This document shows, in pieces, positions 54,388-62,334 of a DNA stretch of 64,000 bases. The position numbers and the translations under genes are program-made. Source of the DNA: Geotalea sp. SG265 (GTDB lineage: Bacteria; Desulfobacterota; Desulfuromonadia; Geobacterales; Geobacteraceae); assembly GCF_022808985.1 (NCBI RefSeq), contig NZ_JAKZFT010000001.1, positions 434,001-498,000 on the forward strand. The letters run 5' to 3'. The notes under the pieces were generated by a model. That model searched no databases and was not told the DNA's origin. It saw only the letters and a program-made list of their open reading frames with translations. Positions within the stretch are counted from its first letter, which is position 1; every line of letters begins with the position of its first letter.

Positions 54388-54933
54388 ATGACGAAAAAAA
54401 ACGGAACCGACGAAATCCGCGCCATCCTCGAAGAAATGAGGGAGGAATACTGGCAAGGGCTGGCGGAGGTGGAAGAGGTCCGGGAAGAGGAGCAGGAATT
54501 CATCACCGTCACCCTCGGCGGGGAGACCTTTGCCTTTGAGACCGGCTATGCCTCGGAGGTCATCCGTGTCCCCAAGCTGGTGAAAATTCCTCGCGTGCAG
54601 GAGCTTCTCACCGGGGTCTTCAACCTGCGGGGAGAGATCACCGCGGCCATCGATATCAGGCCGCTGCTGGGCTTGCCCCAGCTCCCCCTCACCCCCCTTT
54701 CGAGGATTGTCGTCGTCAAGGCCGCACCATTCGTCACCGGTATCATCGCCGAAAAGGTGGAAGGGGTGCGACCGCTTCCCATGAACGCCATTGAGCCTGC
54801 GGTCACCTCACTCGACGAGAAACAGCGGGAATATATACGCGGCCAGCTGCATGTTGACGGGATGCTGATCATGATGCTGGATATGGCCAAACTTTTACAG
54901 GCCCCGGACATTGTCGTCAATAATCACGTTTAA
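54388..54933 (+). CDS. cheW: Chemotaxis adaptor CheW
   Basis: 181 aa. Couples the kinase CheA to receptors. A charged helical N-terminus of about 30 residues precedes the CheW fold: FITVTLGGETFAFETGYASE, VFNLRGEITAAIDIRPLLGL, KVEGVRPLPMNAIEP and the end DGMLIMMLDMAKLL. Fourteen bases separate it from cheR, and a receptor gene follows. Confidence 0.95.
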   Translation: MTKKNGTDEIRAILEEMREEYWQGLAEVEEVREEEQEFITVTLGGETFAFETGYASEVIRVPKLVKIPRVQELLTGVFNLRGEITAAIDIRPLLGLPQLPLTPLSRIVVVKAAPFVTGIIAEKVEGVRPLPMNAIEPAVTSLDEKQREYIRGQLHVDGMLIMMLDMAKLLQAPDIVVNNHV

Positions 54934-54982
54934 ATACACGAACCATAGACGTTGAGGGAAACGTCGCCAAGGAGTCGCCACC

Positions 54983-56719
54983 ATGTTCAATAACCTGTCC
55001 TTGAAAATTGCCGGAATTCTCATCCTGGTGATGGTGGTCATCATGACCATGTTTACCATCTACTTCGTCAGGTCGCGGAGCGCCTCCATGGAAGGGGAAC
55101 TCCTCTCCAAGGGAAGGATCGAGGCCCTTGCCGGGGCGAAGATGACCGAGCAGGTCCTGGAATCGGCTATCAGGCAAGGAACCCTCTCCGAGGCGGACGT
55201 GTTCGACGAGAACTACCAGCCGATCCCCAATACCTATCCCCAGAAATACCACACCAGGTTCGACAGGTACCTGGATGAAAATATCCAGGAACTGGAAGAC
55301 GAGTACCTCAAAGACGATCAGGTGGTCTTTGCGGCTGCTGTTGACCGCAATAGCTACCTCCCCACCCATAACACCAAATACTCCCAGCCCCTGACCGGCG
55401 ACCGGGCAAAAGACCTGATCAATAACCGCACCAAGCGCATCTTCAATGACGAAGTGGGCATGATCGCGGCAAAGAACCAGAAGGAACTCCTTCAGCAGGT
55501 CTATTTCCGCGATACCGGGGAGCGGATGTGGGATATCTCGGCACCGGTCTATGTGAACGGCAAACACTGGGGCGCTTTCAGAATCGGCTTTTCCATGGAA
55601 AAAACGGACAAGCGCATTGCCGAACTACGCACCCAGATCATCGGCTCCATGCTCATCATGCTGCTGGTTTCCAGCATCACCATCTTTTTCGTCGTCCGCT
55701 ATTACATGCGCCCGCTCCTCAATCTGACTGCAGCGGCACGGCGCATTGCCGACGGCAACCTGGACGAGCAGATCCCGGTGGAGACCGGGGATGAGATCGG
55801 CACCCTCGCCGAGGCCTTCAACACCATGACCACTGTCATCGTCAAGAACCTCAAGGGGGAGATCGAGAAGAGCTCGCGGCTCATCGTCTCCATCAAGGAA
55901 GCGATCATCCTCTTGTCCAGCTCGGCCAACGAAATGATGGCCATCAGCGCCCAGCAGTCTTCAGGTGCAACCCAGCAGGCGACCGCCGTCCAGGAGGTGA
56001 CCACCACCTCGGAAGAGATCGCCATCACCGCCAAGCAGATCACCGATAATGCCAAATCGGTGGAAACAATGGCGGAAGAAACGACCCGCAGCTGCACAGC
56101 CGGCACAGCCGACGTGACCAATGCCATCGACGGTATGGCGGTACTGAAGGGCCAGGTGCAGACCATCGCCGAGAGCATGCTTCAACTGGGGGACAACAGC
56201 CAGAAGATCGGCGGCATCGTGGAAATTATCGACGAGATCAGCGACCAGACGAATCTCCTGGCGCTCAATGCGGCCATCGAGGCTGCCGGCGCCGGTGAGG
56301 CGGGCAAGCGGTTTGCCATCGTCGCCCAGGAGGTGAAACGCCTCGCCCAGCGGACGGTCGATGCCACCAAGCAGATCAAGGGGCTCATCGAGGAAATCCA
56401 GAAGGCGACCAACAGCACCATTATGGTCACCGAAGAGGGAACCAAGGGGGTTGACTCCGCTTCGGCCCTGGTGGACAAGGTCCAGCTCTCCTTCACCAAC
56501 ATCATCCACATGGTCGAGGAAACGGCCCGCGCCGCCAAGGAAATCACCCTCTCCACCCAGCAGCAAACCTCCGCCTGCGAGCAGATGGCCGAAACCATGA
56601 CCGAGGTGAGGGATGTGGCGCAGCAGGTGGCGGCCAGCGCCAACGAGACCGAGCGGGCCATCTCCGACATAATGGAGCAGACGGAAAAACTGCGGGATCT
56701 GAGCGAAAAAGAGGCGTAG
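54983..56719 (+). CDS. Methyl-accepting chemotaxis protein
   Basis: 578 aa. Helix 1 ([20 protein letters not shown]) and helix 2 ([20 protein letters not shown], about 218-237) bound a periplasmic sensing domain of about 185 residues. That domain contains [18 protein letters not shown] and [20 protein letters not shown], in the style of cache-type domains; no CXXCH heme motif. HAMP follows, then the signalling hairpin with the tip [20 protein letters not shown]. Ligand unknown. Being inside the operon, it may be the main receptor of this array. Confidence 0.93.
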   Translation: MFNNLSLKIAGILILVMVVIMTMFTIYFVRSRSASMEGELLSKGRIEALAGAKMTEQVLESAIRQGTLSEADVFDENYQPIPNTYPQKYHTRFDRYLDENIQELEDEYLKDDQVVFAAAVDRNSYLPTHNTKYSQPLTGDRAKDLINNRTKRIFNDEVGMIAAKNQKELLQQVYFRDTGERMWDISAPVYVNGKHWGAFRIGFSMEKTDKRIAELRTQIIGSMLIMLLVSSITIFFVVRYYMRPLLNLTAAARRIADGNLDEQIPVETGDEIGTLAEAFNTMTTVIVKNLKGEIEKSSRLIVSIKEAIILLSSSANEMMAISAQQSSGATQQATAVQEVTTTSEEIAITAKQITDNAKSVETMAEETTRSCTAGTADVTNAIDGMAVLKGQVQTIAESMLQLGDNSQKIGGIVEIIDEISDQTNLLALNAAIEAAGAGEAGKRFAIVAQEVKRLAQRTVDATKQIKGLIEEIQKATNSTIMVTEEGTKGVDSASALVDKVQLSFTNIIHMVEETARAAKEITLSTQQQTSACEQMAETMTEVRDVAQQVAASANETERAISDIMEQTEKLRDLSEKEA

Positions 56720-58771
56720 ATGCCCAACCGGAACAAGTATCTTTCCATATTCTACAAAGAGGGGCGCGAGCATCTGCTGTCGCTGCAGAAGGGGCTTCTT
56801 TCCTTGGAAAAGGCCCCCGGCGATATGGTGCTGCTTCGGGAGTTGATGCGCAACGCCCACACCCTCAAGGGCTCAGCAAAGCTGGTGGGCCTTGAGGAAA
56901 TCAGCGCCATCGGCCACCGAATGGAAGACCTCTTTGAAGAAATTGAAAAGGGACGGAAAGGGGTGGACGACAAGGTCATCGACCTGCTCCTCAAGGGGGC
57001 CGATGCCATTTCCCGGCTCATCGAGGCTTTCAGCAACAACGAGGACCTTCCCTTCGACGTTCCCCTGTTCCTGCAGGCATTCGACCAGGGGGAGATTCCT
57101 CCCCAGATCGTTGCGGAGAAACAGCAGCCCGAGCCGGTTGCCGACGAGACCGTCAGGACCAACGTCAAGATCCTCGACAGTCTCATCAACCGGCTCGGAG
57201 AACTGATCATCAACAAGAAACGCTTCGAGAGCAACCTCCTCCGGCTGAACGAATGTCTAGCCGGGGATGCCGAGTACCTGCCGGAGCTGCAGCAATTCCG
57301 GCAGGATATGGAGGAGGACGTTCTTTACCTGGCGTACCTGGTCCAGGAACTCCACGACGATGCCCTGGCGCTGCGCATGCTCCCCCTGCATACCATCACC
57401 GACGGTTTCGAGCGCATGGTCCGCGACCTGTCCCGGGAACACGGCAAGATGATCGAATTTACCGTCACCGGTGCTCAGATCGAGATGGACCGGGTCTTGC
57501 TGGAAGCGGTCAAGCCGATGATCCTGCACATCCTGAGAAATTGCGTCGATCATGGCATCGAAACCCTGGAAGAGCGGCTCGTCGAGGGGAAAAAGCCCAA
57601 AGGAACCATAAAGATTGCCGCCAGACTTGAGGAGGGGGGAGTCAACATCGTCATCCGTGACGACGGCAGGGGAATCGATCCGGCCCTGGTGAGAAAGACC
57701 GCGGTGAACAAAGGCCTTCTAACCCAGGAAGACGCAGCTGCCATGGAGGACAAGGGGGTCATCGACCTGATCATGGAGGAAGGGTTTTCCACAAGGGACT
57801 TCATTACCGACACCTCCGGCCGCGGCATCGGCATGAGTGTGGTGAAAAAAAACCTGGAGCGGCTGAAGGGGCGCCTGACCATACGGAGCGAGGTGGGACG
57901 GTACACGGAAATGTCGCTGCACCTCCCCCTGACCCTCTCCATGATGGAAGCGCTGCTGATACTTTGCAACGGAGAGTACCTCGCCCTGCCCCTCACCTAC
58001 GTCCAGGAGTCGCTGAAAATCAGGGCCGAAGACATTATCACCGCCGCCGGCAAAGAGGTGATCTCACTGCGGGGCAGCTCGATTCCGCTTGTCTCACTGG
58101 CTGCACTCCTCGGACTGCCGGAACCGGGGAAATTCTTCCCCGACGAGAAGCTGACCGTTGTGGTTCTGAAACAGGGGGGACAATCCCTTGCCTGCGCCGT
58201 TGATGCGACCCTGGAAAGTTCGGCGATCGTCGTCAAGTCCTTGGGTAACCAGCTGAAAAACGTTCATTTCGTCTTCGGAGCAACCATTCTCGGTAACGGC
58301 GATCCGGCCCTGATCCTGAACGTTCCCGACCTTTTCGCTGCGGCCGAGGTGGGCATTACGGCCGGTTTTGCGGCACGGCTCGGCAAAACCGAGGGAAAAA
58401 CATCCCAAACACGGATCCTGGTGGTGGATGATTCCATCACCACCCGCACCATGGAGCGGAGCATCCTCATGGCCCACGGGTACAGCGTGGATATCGCCAT
58501 CTCCGGCGAGGATGCCCTGGAAAAGGTGGCCCATGCCGACTACGACCTGGTCATTTCCGATGTGATGATGCCAGGCATTACCGGGTTCGAGCTGACCAGG
58601 CGCCTGCGTGCCCTGGACCGGTACCGGGATGTGCCGGTGATCATCGTCTCCTCCCTCGCCACCGACGCTGACAAACGAGAAGCCATGGATGCCGGCGCCC
58701 AGGCATATATCGTCAAGGGAAGTTTTGATCAGGGAAATCTGCTGACAACGGTTGAAGCATTCGTCGGCTGA
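56720..58771 (+). CDS. cheA: Hybrid chemotaxis kinase CheA with C-terminal receiver
   Basis: 683 aa. P1 Hpt with phospho-histidine His47 in NAHTLKGSAKLVGL; dimerisation helices about 140-225 (VRTNVKILDSLINRLGELII); HATPase with N-box HILRNCVDHGIE, DDGRGID and GRGIGMSVVKKNLERL; a CheW-like P5 domain; and a receiver (about 560-683) with VVDDSITTRTMER and phospho-Asp in VISDVMMPG. No separate P2 domain is visible, so CheY/CheB docking must work otherwise, perhaps helped by the attached receiver. It starts at the base after the MCP stop. Confidence 0.95.
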   Translation: MPNRNKYLSIFYKEGREHLLSLQKGLLSLEKAPGDMVLLRELMRNAHTLKGSAKLVGLEEISAIGHRMEDLFEEIEKGRKGVDDKVIDLLLKGADAISRLIEAFSNNEDLPFDVPLFLQAFDQGEIPPQIVAEKQQPEPVADETVRTNVKILDSLINRLGELIINKKRFESNLLRLNECLAGDAEYLPELQQFRQDMEEDVLYLAYLVQELHDDALALRMLPLHTITDGFERMVRDLSREHGKMIEFTVTGAQIEMDRVLLEAVKPMILHILRNCVDHGIETLEERLVEGKKPKGTIKIAARLEEGGVNIVIRDDGRGIDPALVRKTAVNKGLLTQEDAAAMEDKGVIDLIMEEGFSTRDFITDTSGRGIGMSVVKKNLERLKGRLTIRSEVGRYTEMSLHLPLTLSMMEALLILCNGEYLALPLTYVQESLKIRAEDIITAAGKEVISLRGSSIPLVSLAALLGLPEPGKFFPDEKLTVVVLKQGGQSLACAVDATLESSAIVVKSLGNQLKNVHFVFGATILGNGDPALILNVPDLFAAAEVGITAGFAARLGKTEGKTSQTRILVVDDSITTRTMERSILMAHGYSVDIAISGEDALEKVAHADYDLVISDVMMPGITGFELTRRLRALDRYRDVPVIIVSSLATDADKREAMDAGAQAYIVKGSFDQGNLLTTVEAFVG

Positions 58772-58782
58772 GGGCACGCATC

Positions 58783-59835
58783 ATGAAAGACAATAATTCC
58801 AACACGATACGGGTGCTTATAACCGACGATTCCGCCCTGGCCAGGGAGGTCATCAAGGATATCTTCCGCCTGACCGGCGACATCATCATTGTCGGCGAGG
58901 CAGCAGACGGCGCCGGTGCAGTTGAGCTCACCCAGAAGCTGAAACCGGACCTGGTGCTAATGGACCTGATGATGCCGATCATGGACGGGCTCACTGCCAT
59001 TGAAGAGATCATGGCCCACGCGCCAACGCCAATCCTGGTGCTTTCGGCGAGCCTTGGAGACCGGGACGTGAACAACGCCTTTGCCGCCATAAAACGGGGG
59101 GCACTGGATGTCATGGCCAAGCCGGAAGGATTTGCCACCGAAACCGTTTCCCGCTGCTTTGCCTCGGCGATCATCGAAAAGGTCAGGATGCTGGCCCGGA
59201 TCAAGGTAATCCGCCGCAGGCCGAGCCGGTCCAGGGGAGTGCCCCCTTCGGGGCCCAAGTCCGTGGAACCCCACCGCATCCTGGCCATCGGTGCTTCCAC
59301 CGGCGGACCCCAGGCAGTGATGAAAATAGTCCGCTCCCTGCCGGCCGATTTCAATGCCAGCGTCCTCATCGTCCAGCATATAGCCAGCGGCTTTGCTTAC
59401 GGCTTTGCCCAGTGGCTGAGCAGGGAGAGCACAATTCCGATCCGGCTGGCCAAGGACGGAGAAGAGTTTTTGCCGGGAGCAGCACTGGTCGCCCCCAGCA
59501 ACTGTCACATGGTCGTTGCCGGTGGTAGAATTAAACTCACCAAGGACCAGCCGGTCAACTGCTGTCGCCCTTCCATCGACGTGCTCTTTAAATCCCTTGC
59601 CCAGGAACACGGCGGCTCCGTGGTGGCGATACTGTTATCGGGCATGGGCAAGGACGGTGCTGAAGGGCTGACCCATATCCGGCAACGGGGCGGCATGACC
59701 ATCGCCCAGGATGAGCAGAGTTGTGCCGTATTCGGCATGCCCAAGGCCGCAATTGCCATGGATGCCGTCGATATGGTTGTACCGCTGGGGAAAATCCCCC
59801 TAACTATCTCCCGCCTCTTCGTTTCAAGGAATTGA
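58783..59835 (+). CDS. cheB: Chemotaxis methylesterase CheB
   Basis: 350 aa. Receiver domain with LITDDSALAREVIKDIF and phospho-Asp in LVLMDLMMPIMDG. Linker of about 35 residues. Methylesterase domain with catalytic Ser in AIGASTGGPQAVMK, His in LIVQHIASGFAYGFA and Asp in LLSGMGKDGAEGL. Opposes CheR on receptor glutamates when phosphorylated by CheA. Lies between cheA and the CheY-like gene. Confidence 0.96.
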   Translation: MKDNNSNTIRVLITDDSALAREVIKDIFRLTGDIIIVGEAADGAGAVELTQKLKPDLVLMDLMMPIMDGLTAIEEIMAHAPTPILVLSASLGDRDVNNAFAAIKRGALDVMAKPEGFATETVSRCFASAIIEKVRMLARIKVIRRRPSRSRGVPPSGPKSVEPHRILAIGASTGGPQAVMKIVRSLPADFNASVLIVQHIASGFAYGFAQWLSRESTIPIRLAKDGEEFLPGAALVAPSNCHMVVAGGRIKLTKDQPVNCCRPSIDVLFKSLAQEHGGSVVAILLSGMGKDGAEGLTHIRQRGGMTIAQDEQSCAVFGMPKAAIAMDAVDMVVPLGKIPLTISRLFVSRN

Positions 59836-59839
59836 CCGC

Positions 59840-60211
59840 ATGACAAAGAAGAAAATACTTATCGTCGACGACAGCGAACTGGTACTGATGATGGCTCGCG
59901 ATGCCCTGGAAGCGGCAGGTTATACCGTTTTCTGCGCCCAGAACGGCCTGGAGGCCAATAGCTACATCTTTTCCGCCGACAGACCGGACCTGATCATCAT
60001 GGATGTGATGCTCCCCATGCTCGAAGGGAACAAAAAGGTGAAGCTTCTCAAGGAAAAAGATCTGATCAGCCGGATTCCCATCCTGCTCCTCTCGTCCAAG
60101 AGCGAGGATGAGTTGCGCCGCCTTCAGGAGGAATCTGGAGCCGACGGTTACATAGGCAAACCCTTTTCCCCGGCGAGCATCGTCGCTGCAGTAAGGAACT
60201 TCCTCACCTAG
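59840..60211 (+). CDS. Single-domain response regulator (CheY-like)
   Basis: 123 aa stand-alone receiver. Acidic pocket ILIVDDSELVL, phospho-Asp in LIIMDVMLPMLEG, Ser in LLLSSKSE and Lys in YIGKPFSPAS are all intact, in contrast with the CheR-fused receiver. Probably the output of this chemotaxis system; whether it binds the flagellar switch or is a phosphate sink cannot be told. Last gene of the operon, four bases after cheB. Confidence 0.92.
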   Translation: MTKKKILIVDDSELVLMMARDALEAAGYTVFCAQNGLEANSYIFSADRPDLIIMDVMLPMLEGNKKVKLLKEKDLISRIPILLLSSKSEDELRRLQEESGADGYIGKPFSPASIVAAVRNFLT

Positions 60212-60302
60212 CGTCAATTGCCCCACGGTAAAAATTCTTCACTTCACCAGCGGGTTATGCTAGATTCACCGGTGCTTCAGAACCACAAAGCAAAGGATAT
60301 TC

Positions 60303-61784
60303 ATGGGCTTACGTGTTTACAATACCCTTTCGGGGAATAAGGAAGAGTTCATCCCGGTGGAGCCGGGAAAGGTCAAGATGTATGTCTGCGGCGTCACTGT
60401 CTATGATCACTGCCACATCGGCCATGCCCGGGCAAACGTGGTCTTCGACGTCATCTACCGCTACCTGGGGCATCTGGGCTTACAGGTAACCTATGTGCGC
60501 AACTATACCGACATCGACGACAAGATTATCAACCGGGCCAACCGGGAAGGGGTGACATTCGACGTCATCTCCGAGCGATTCATCAAGGAATTCGACCGGG
60601 ACATGGAGCGGCTGGGACTGAAGCTCCCCACTTGCCAGCCCAGGGCAACGGAGCATATCCCCGAGATCATCTCCCTGGTGCAGACCCTCATCGACAAGGG
60701 CTTTGCCTATCAGGCCGGGGGTGACGTCAACTTCTGCGTGGAAAAGTTCGACAGCTACCTTAAACTCTCCGGGCGCAGCCTGGAGGATATGCAGGCAGGC
60801 GCCAGGATCGAGGTGGACGAGCGCAAGCGGCATCCCATGGATTTCGCCCTCTGGAAAGAGGCCAAGCCGGGTGAACCCTTCTGGGAATCCCCCTGGGGCA
60901 AGGGGCGCCCCGGGTGGCACATCGAATGTTCCGCCATGAGCATGAAATACCTGGGAACTACCTTCGACATCCATGGGGGGGGCAAAGACCTGATCTTTCC
61001 CCACCACGAAAACGAGATCGCGCAGTCGGAGGCGGCCACCGGCAAACCCTTCGTCAACTACTGGCTGCACAACGGCTTCGTCAACATCAACTCGGAAAAG
61101 ATGAGCAAGTCCCTGGGCAACTTCTTTACCATCAAGGAAGTGCTGGATAAATACGACAACGAGGTGCTCCGCTTTTTCCTGCTTTCCGCCCACTATCGCT
61201 CCCCCATTGATTTTTCCGACCAGAACCTGAGCGAAGCAGAGGCTGGACTGGAAAGGATTTACAAGGCTTTGGCCGCCGTCGAGGAAGCGCTTGGCGGGGC
61301 AGAGTTCGCTGGGGCAGCGCTGGATGCAGCCACCCTTGGGGAAGCGGAGCGGGAACTGTTCGAAAAGGCTACCACCCTCGTTACACGTTTCCACGAGGCC
61401 ATGGACGATGATTTCAATACCGCCCTGGCCATCGCCCATGTCTTCGACCTGGTTCGCTGCGTCAACCGCGTGCTCAGCGAAACAGCGGAGGGAAAGGACC
61501 GCATCGGCACCCTCTGCGCCCTGGTCAAGGGGGAAGTGGCAAAGATCGCCGGCGTTCTCGGCGTCTTTTCCTCGGAACCGGTTGGGTTCCTTGAAAGGCT
61601 CAAAAGCCGCAAGGCCGGCAATCTGGATATTGCCGTCGAAGAAATCGAACTGCTCATTGCAGAGAGGACCGCGGCACGCAAGGCAAAGGATTTCAAACGG
61701 AGCGACGAGATCCGTGATCAGCTTGCAGCAAGGAACATCGTCCTGCTCGATTCGCCCCAGGGAACGACCTGGAGCGTAAAATAG
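60303..61784 (+). CDS. cysS: Cysteinyl-tRNA synthetase
   Basis: 493 aa. Class I synthetase. Zinc-binding Cys and HIGH motif in [35 protein letters not shown] with the second zinc Cys, [14 protein letters not shown] and the KMSKS loop in [12 protein letters not shown]-terminal helical domain to residue 493. The ribosome site aaaggatat precedes ATG 60303. A strong hairpin terminator follows. Confidence 0.97.
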   Translation: MGLRVYNTLSGNKEEFIPVEPGKVKMYVCGVTVYDHCHIGHARANVVFDVIYRYLGHLGLQVTYVRNYTDIDDKIINRANREGVTFDVISERFIKEFDRDMERLGLKLPTCQPRATEHIPEIISLVQTLIDKGFAYQAGGDVNFCVEKFDSYLKLSGRSLEDMQAGARIEVDERKRHPMDFALWKEAKPGEPFWESPWGKGRPGWHIECSAMSMKYLGTTFDIHGGGKDLIFPHHENEIAQSEAATGKPFVNYWLHNGFVNINSEKMSKSLGNFFTIKEVLDKYDNEVLRFFLLSAHYRSPIDFSDQNLSEAEAGLERIYKALAAVEEALGGAEFAGAALDAATLGEAERELFEKATTLVTRFHEAMDDDFNTALAIAHVFDLVRCVNRVLSETAEGKDRIGTLCALVKGEVAKIAGVLGVFSSEPVGFLERLKSRKAGNLDIAVEEIELLIAERTAARKAKDFKRSDEIRDQLAARNIVLLDSPQGTTWSVK

Positions 61785-61793
61785 AGGATGCAC

Positions 61794-61830
61794 CAACGAA
61801 AAAGGCCGCTGATCGCGGCCTTTTTCGTTG
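61794..61830. terminator. Bidirectional terminator between cysS and the RHH gene
   Basis: caacgaaaaaggccgc-tgatc-gcggcctttttcgttg: a long perfect inverted repeat with A-run and T-run, serving both convergent genes. Confidence 0.92.
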
Positions 61831-61850
61831 ATTACAGGTTGTACTCTTCT

Positions 61851-62036
61851 TCAGGCAGCCTTGCGGGCCACCTCGAGTGAGCCGAAGCGCTCCTTGATGA
61901 GGTCCATCGCCTCTCTCATGATGTCGGAAACACTCCTGTTGGTGGTGCTGACGATCTGCTCCAGGGTTTCCCGCTCCTCATCGCTAATCCGCATGGAAAT
62001 GACGTTATACCGCGGATTCTCTCTCATTCTGCCCAT
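61851..62036 (-). CDS. Small ribbon-helix-helix protein
   Basis: 61 aa from ATG 62036, with an aggag site seven bases upstream; the longer open frame upstream has no family sequence. RHH/Arc-MetJ pattern: the strand RYNVISMRISDEE, then helix RETLEQIVSTTNRSVSDIMR with the turn NRSVSD and helix EAMDLIKERFGSLEV. DNA binding as a dimer is expected. No toxin gene is beside it, so an antitoxin role is not supported. A sigma-54-like promoter lies 58 bases upstream. Confidence 0.8.
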   Translation of the reverse strand: MGRMRENPRYNVISMRISDEERETLEQIVSTTNRSVSDIMREAMDLIKERFGSLEVARKAA

Positions 62037-62093
62037 TTCGTTTCTCCTATATTGAGTGGTGTGTTTTTGTCTAACGAAGCTATCTATCCTTAC

Positions 62094-62109
62094 TGCCATT
62101 TGCGTGCCA
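62094..62109 (-). promoter_or_regulatory. Candidate sigma-54 promoter for the RHH gene
   Basis: Minus strand TGGCACGCAAATGGCA: a perfect -24 element TGGCACG, four bases, then TGGC with the invariant GC at -12 (consensus TTGC). A sigma-54 activator gene is encoded just upstream. Confidence 0.6.
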
Positions 62110-62133
62110 AAGCAAAAAACAAGAGATAAGTCA

Positions 62134-62334
62134 TTAGAATAAGACGCATTTACCATCACAGGGAACAAAGTTGCGGCAGCAATAGTGTATACATTCTGTG
62201 CCACATCCGGCACACATTTTCTCAACTGGGACAGAGTTGCCCTTCTTTCTCCAGGAACCTCCATCAGAATGCCGAGATGTGAACAGACCCGCCACGTGAC
62301 ATATCCTCGAAGAAGCAGATCTGGTACGGATCAA
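62134..62334 (-). CDS. Possible cysteine-rich mini-protein
   Basis: 66 aa if started at TTG 62334, which overlaps the stop of the upstream activator gene as TTGA and follows a gaggggg ribosome-like run. The C-terminal 27 residues (also startable at an internal ATG) hold seven cysteines: MCAGCGTECIHYCCRNF then VPCDGKC, that is CxxCx3Cx3CCx5Cx3C. The N-terminal half is basic and unremarkable. No family recognised. Could be a metal or Fe-S binding peptide linked to the upstream Fe-S regulator, or a chance frame. Confidence 0.35.
   Translation of the reverse strand: MIRTRSASSRICHVAGLFTSRHSDGGSWRKKGNSVPVEKMCAGCGTECIHYCCRNFVPCDGKCVLF

Noticed and set aside
61851-62036. RHH protein as a toxin-antitoxin antitoxin
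   Set aside because: No adjacent toxin-like gene; the neighbours are cysS (convergent) and the sigma-54 activator.
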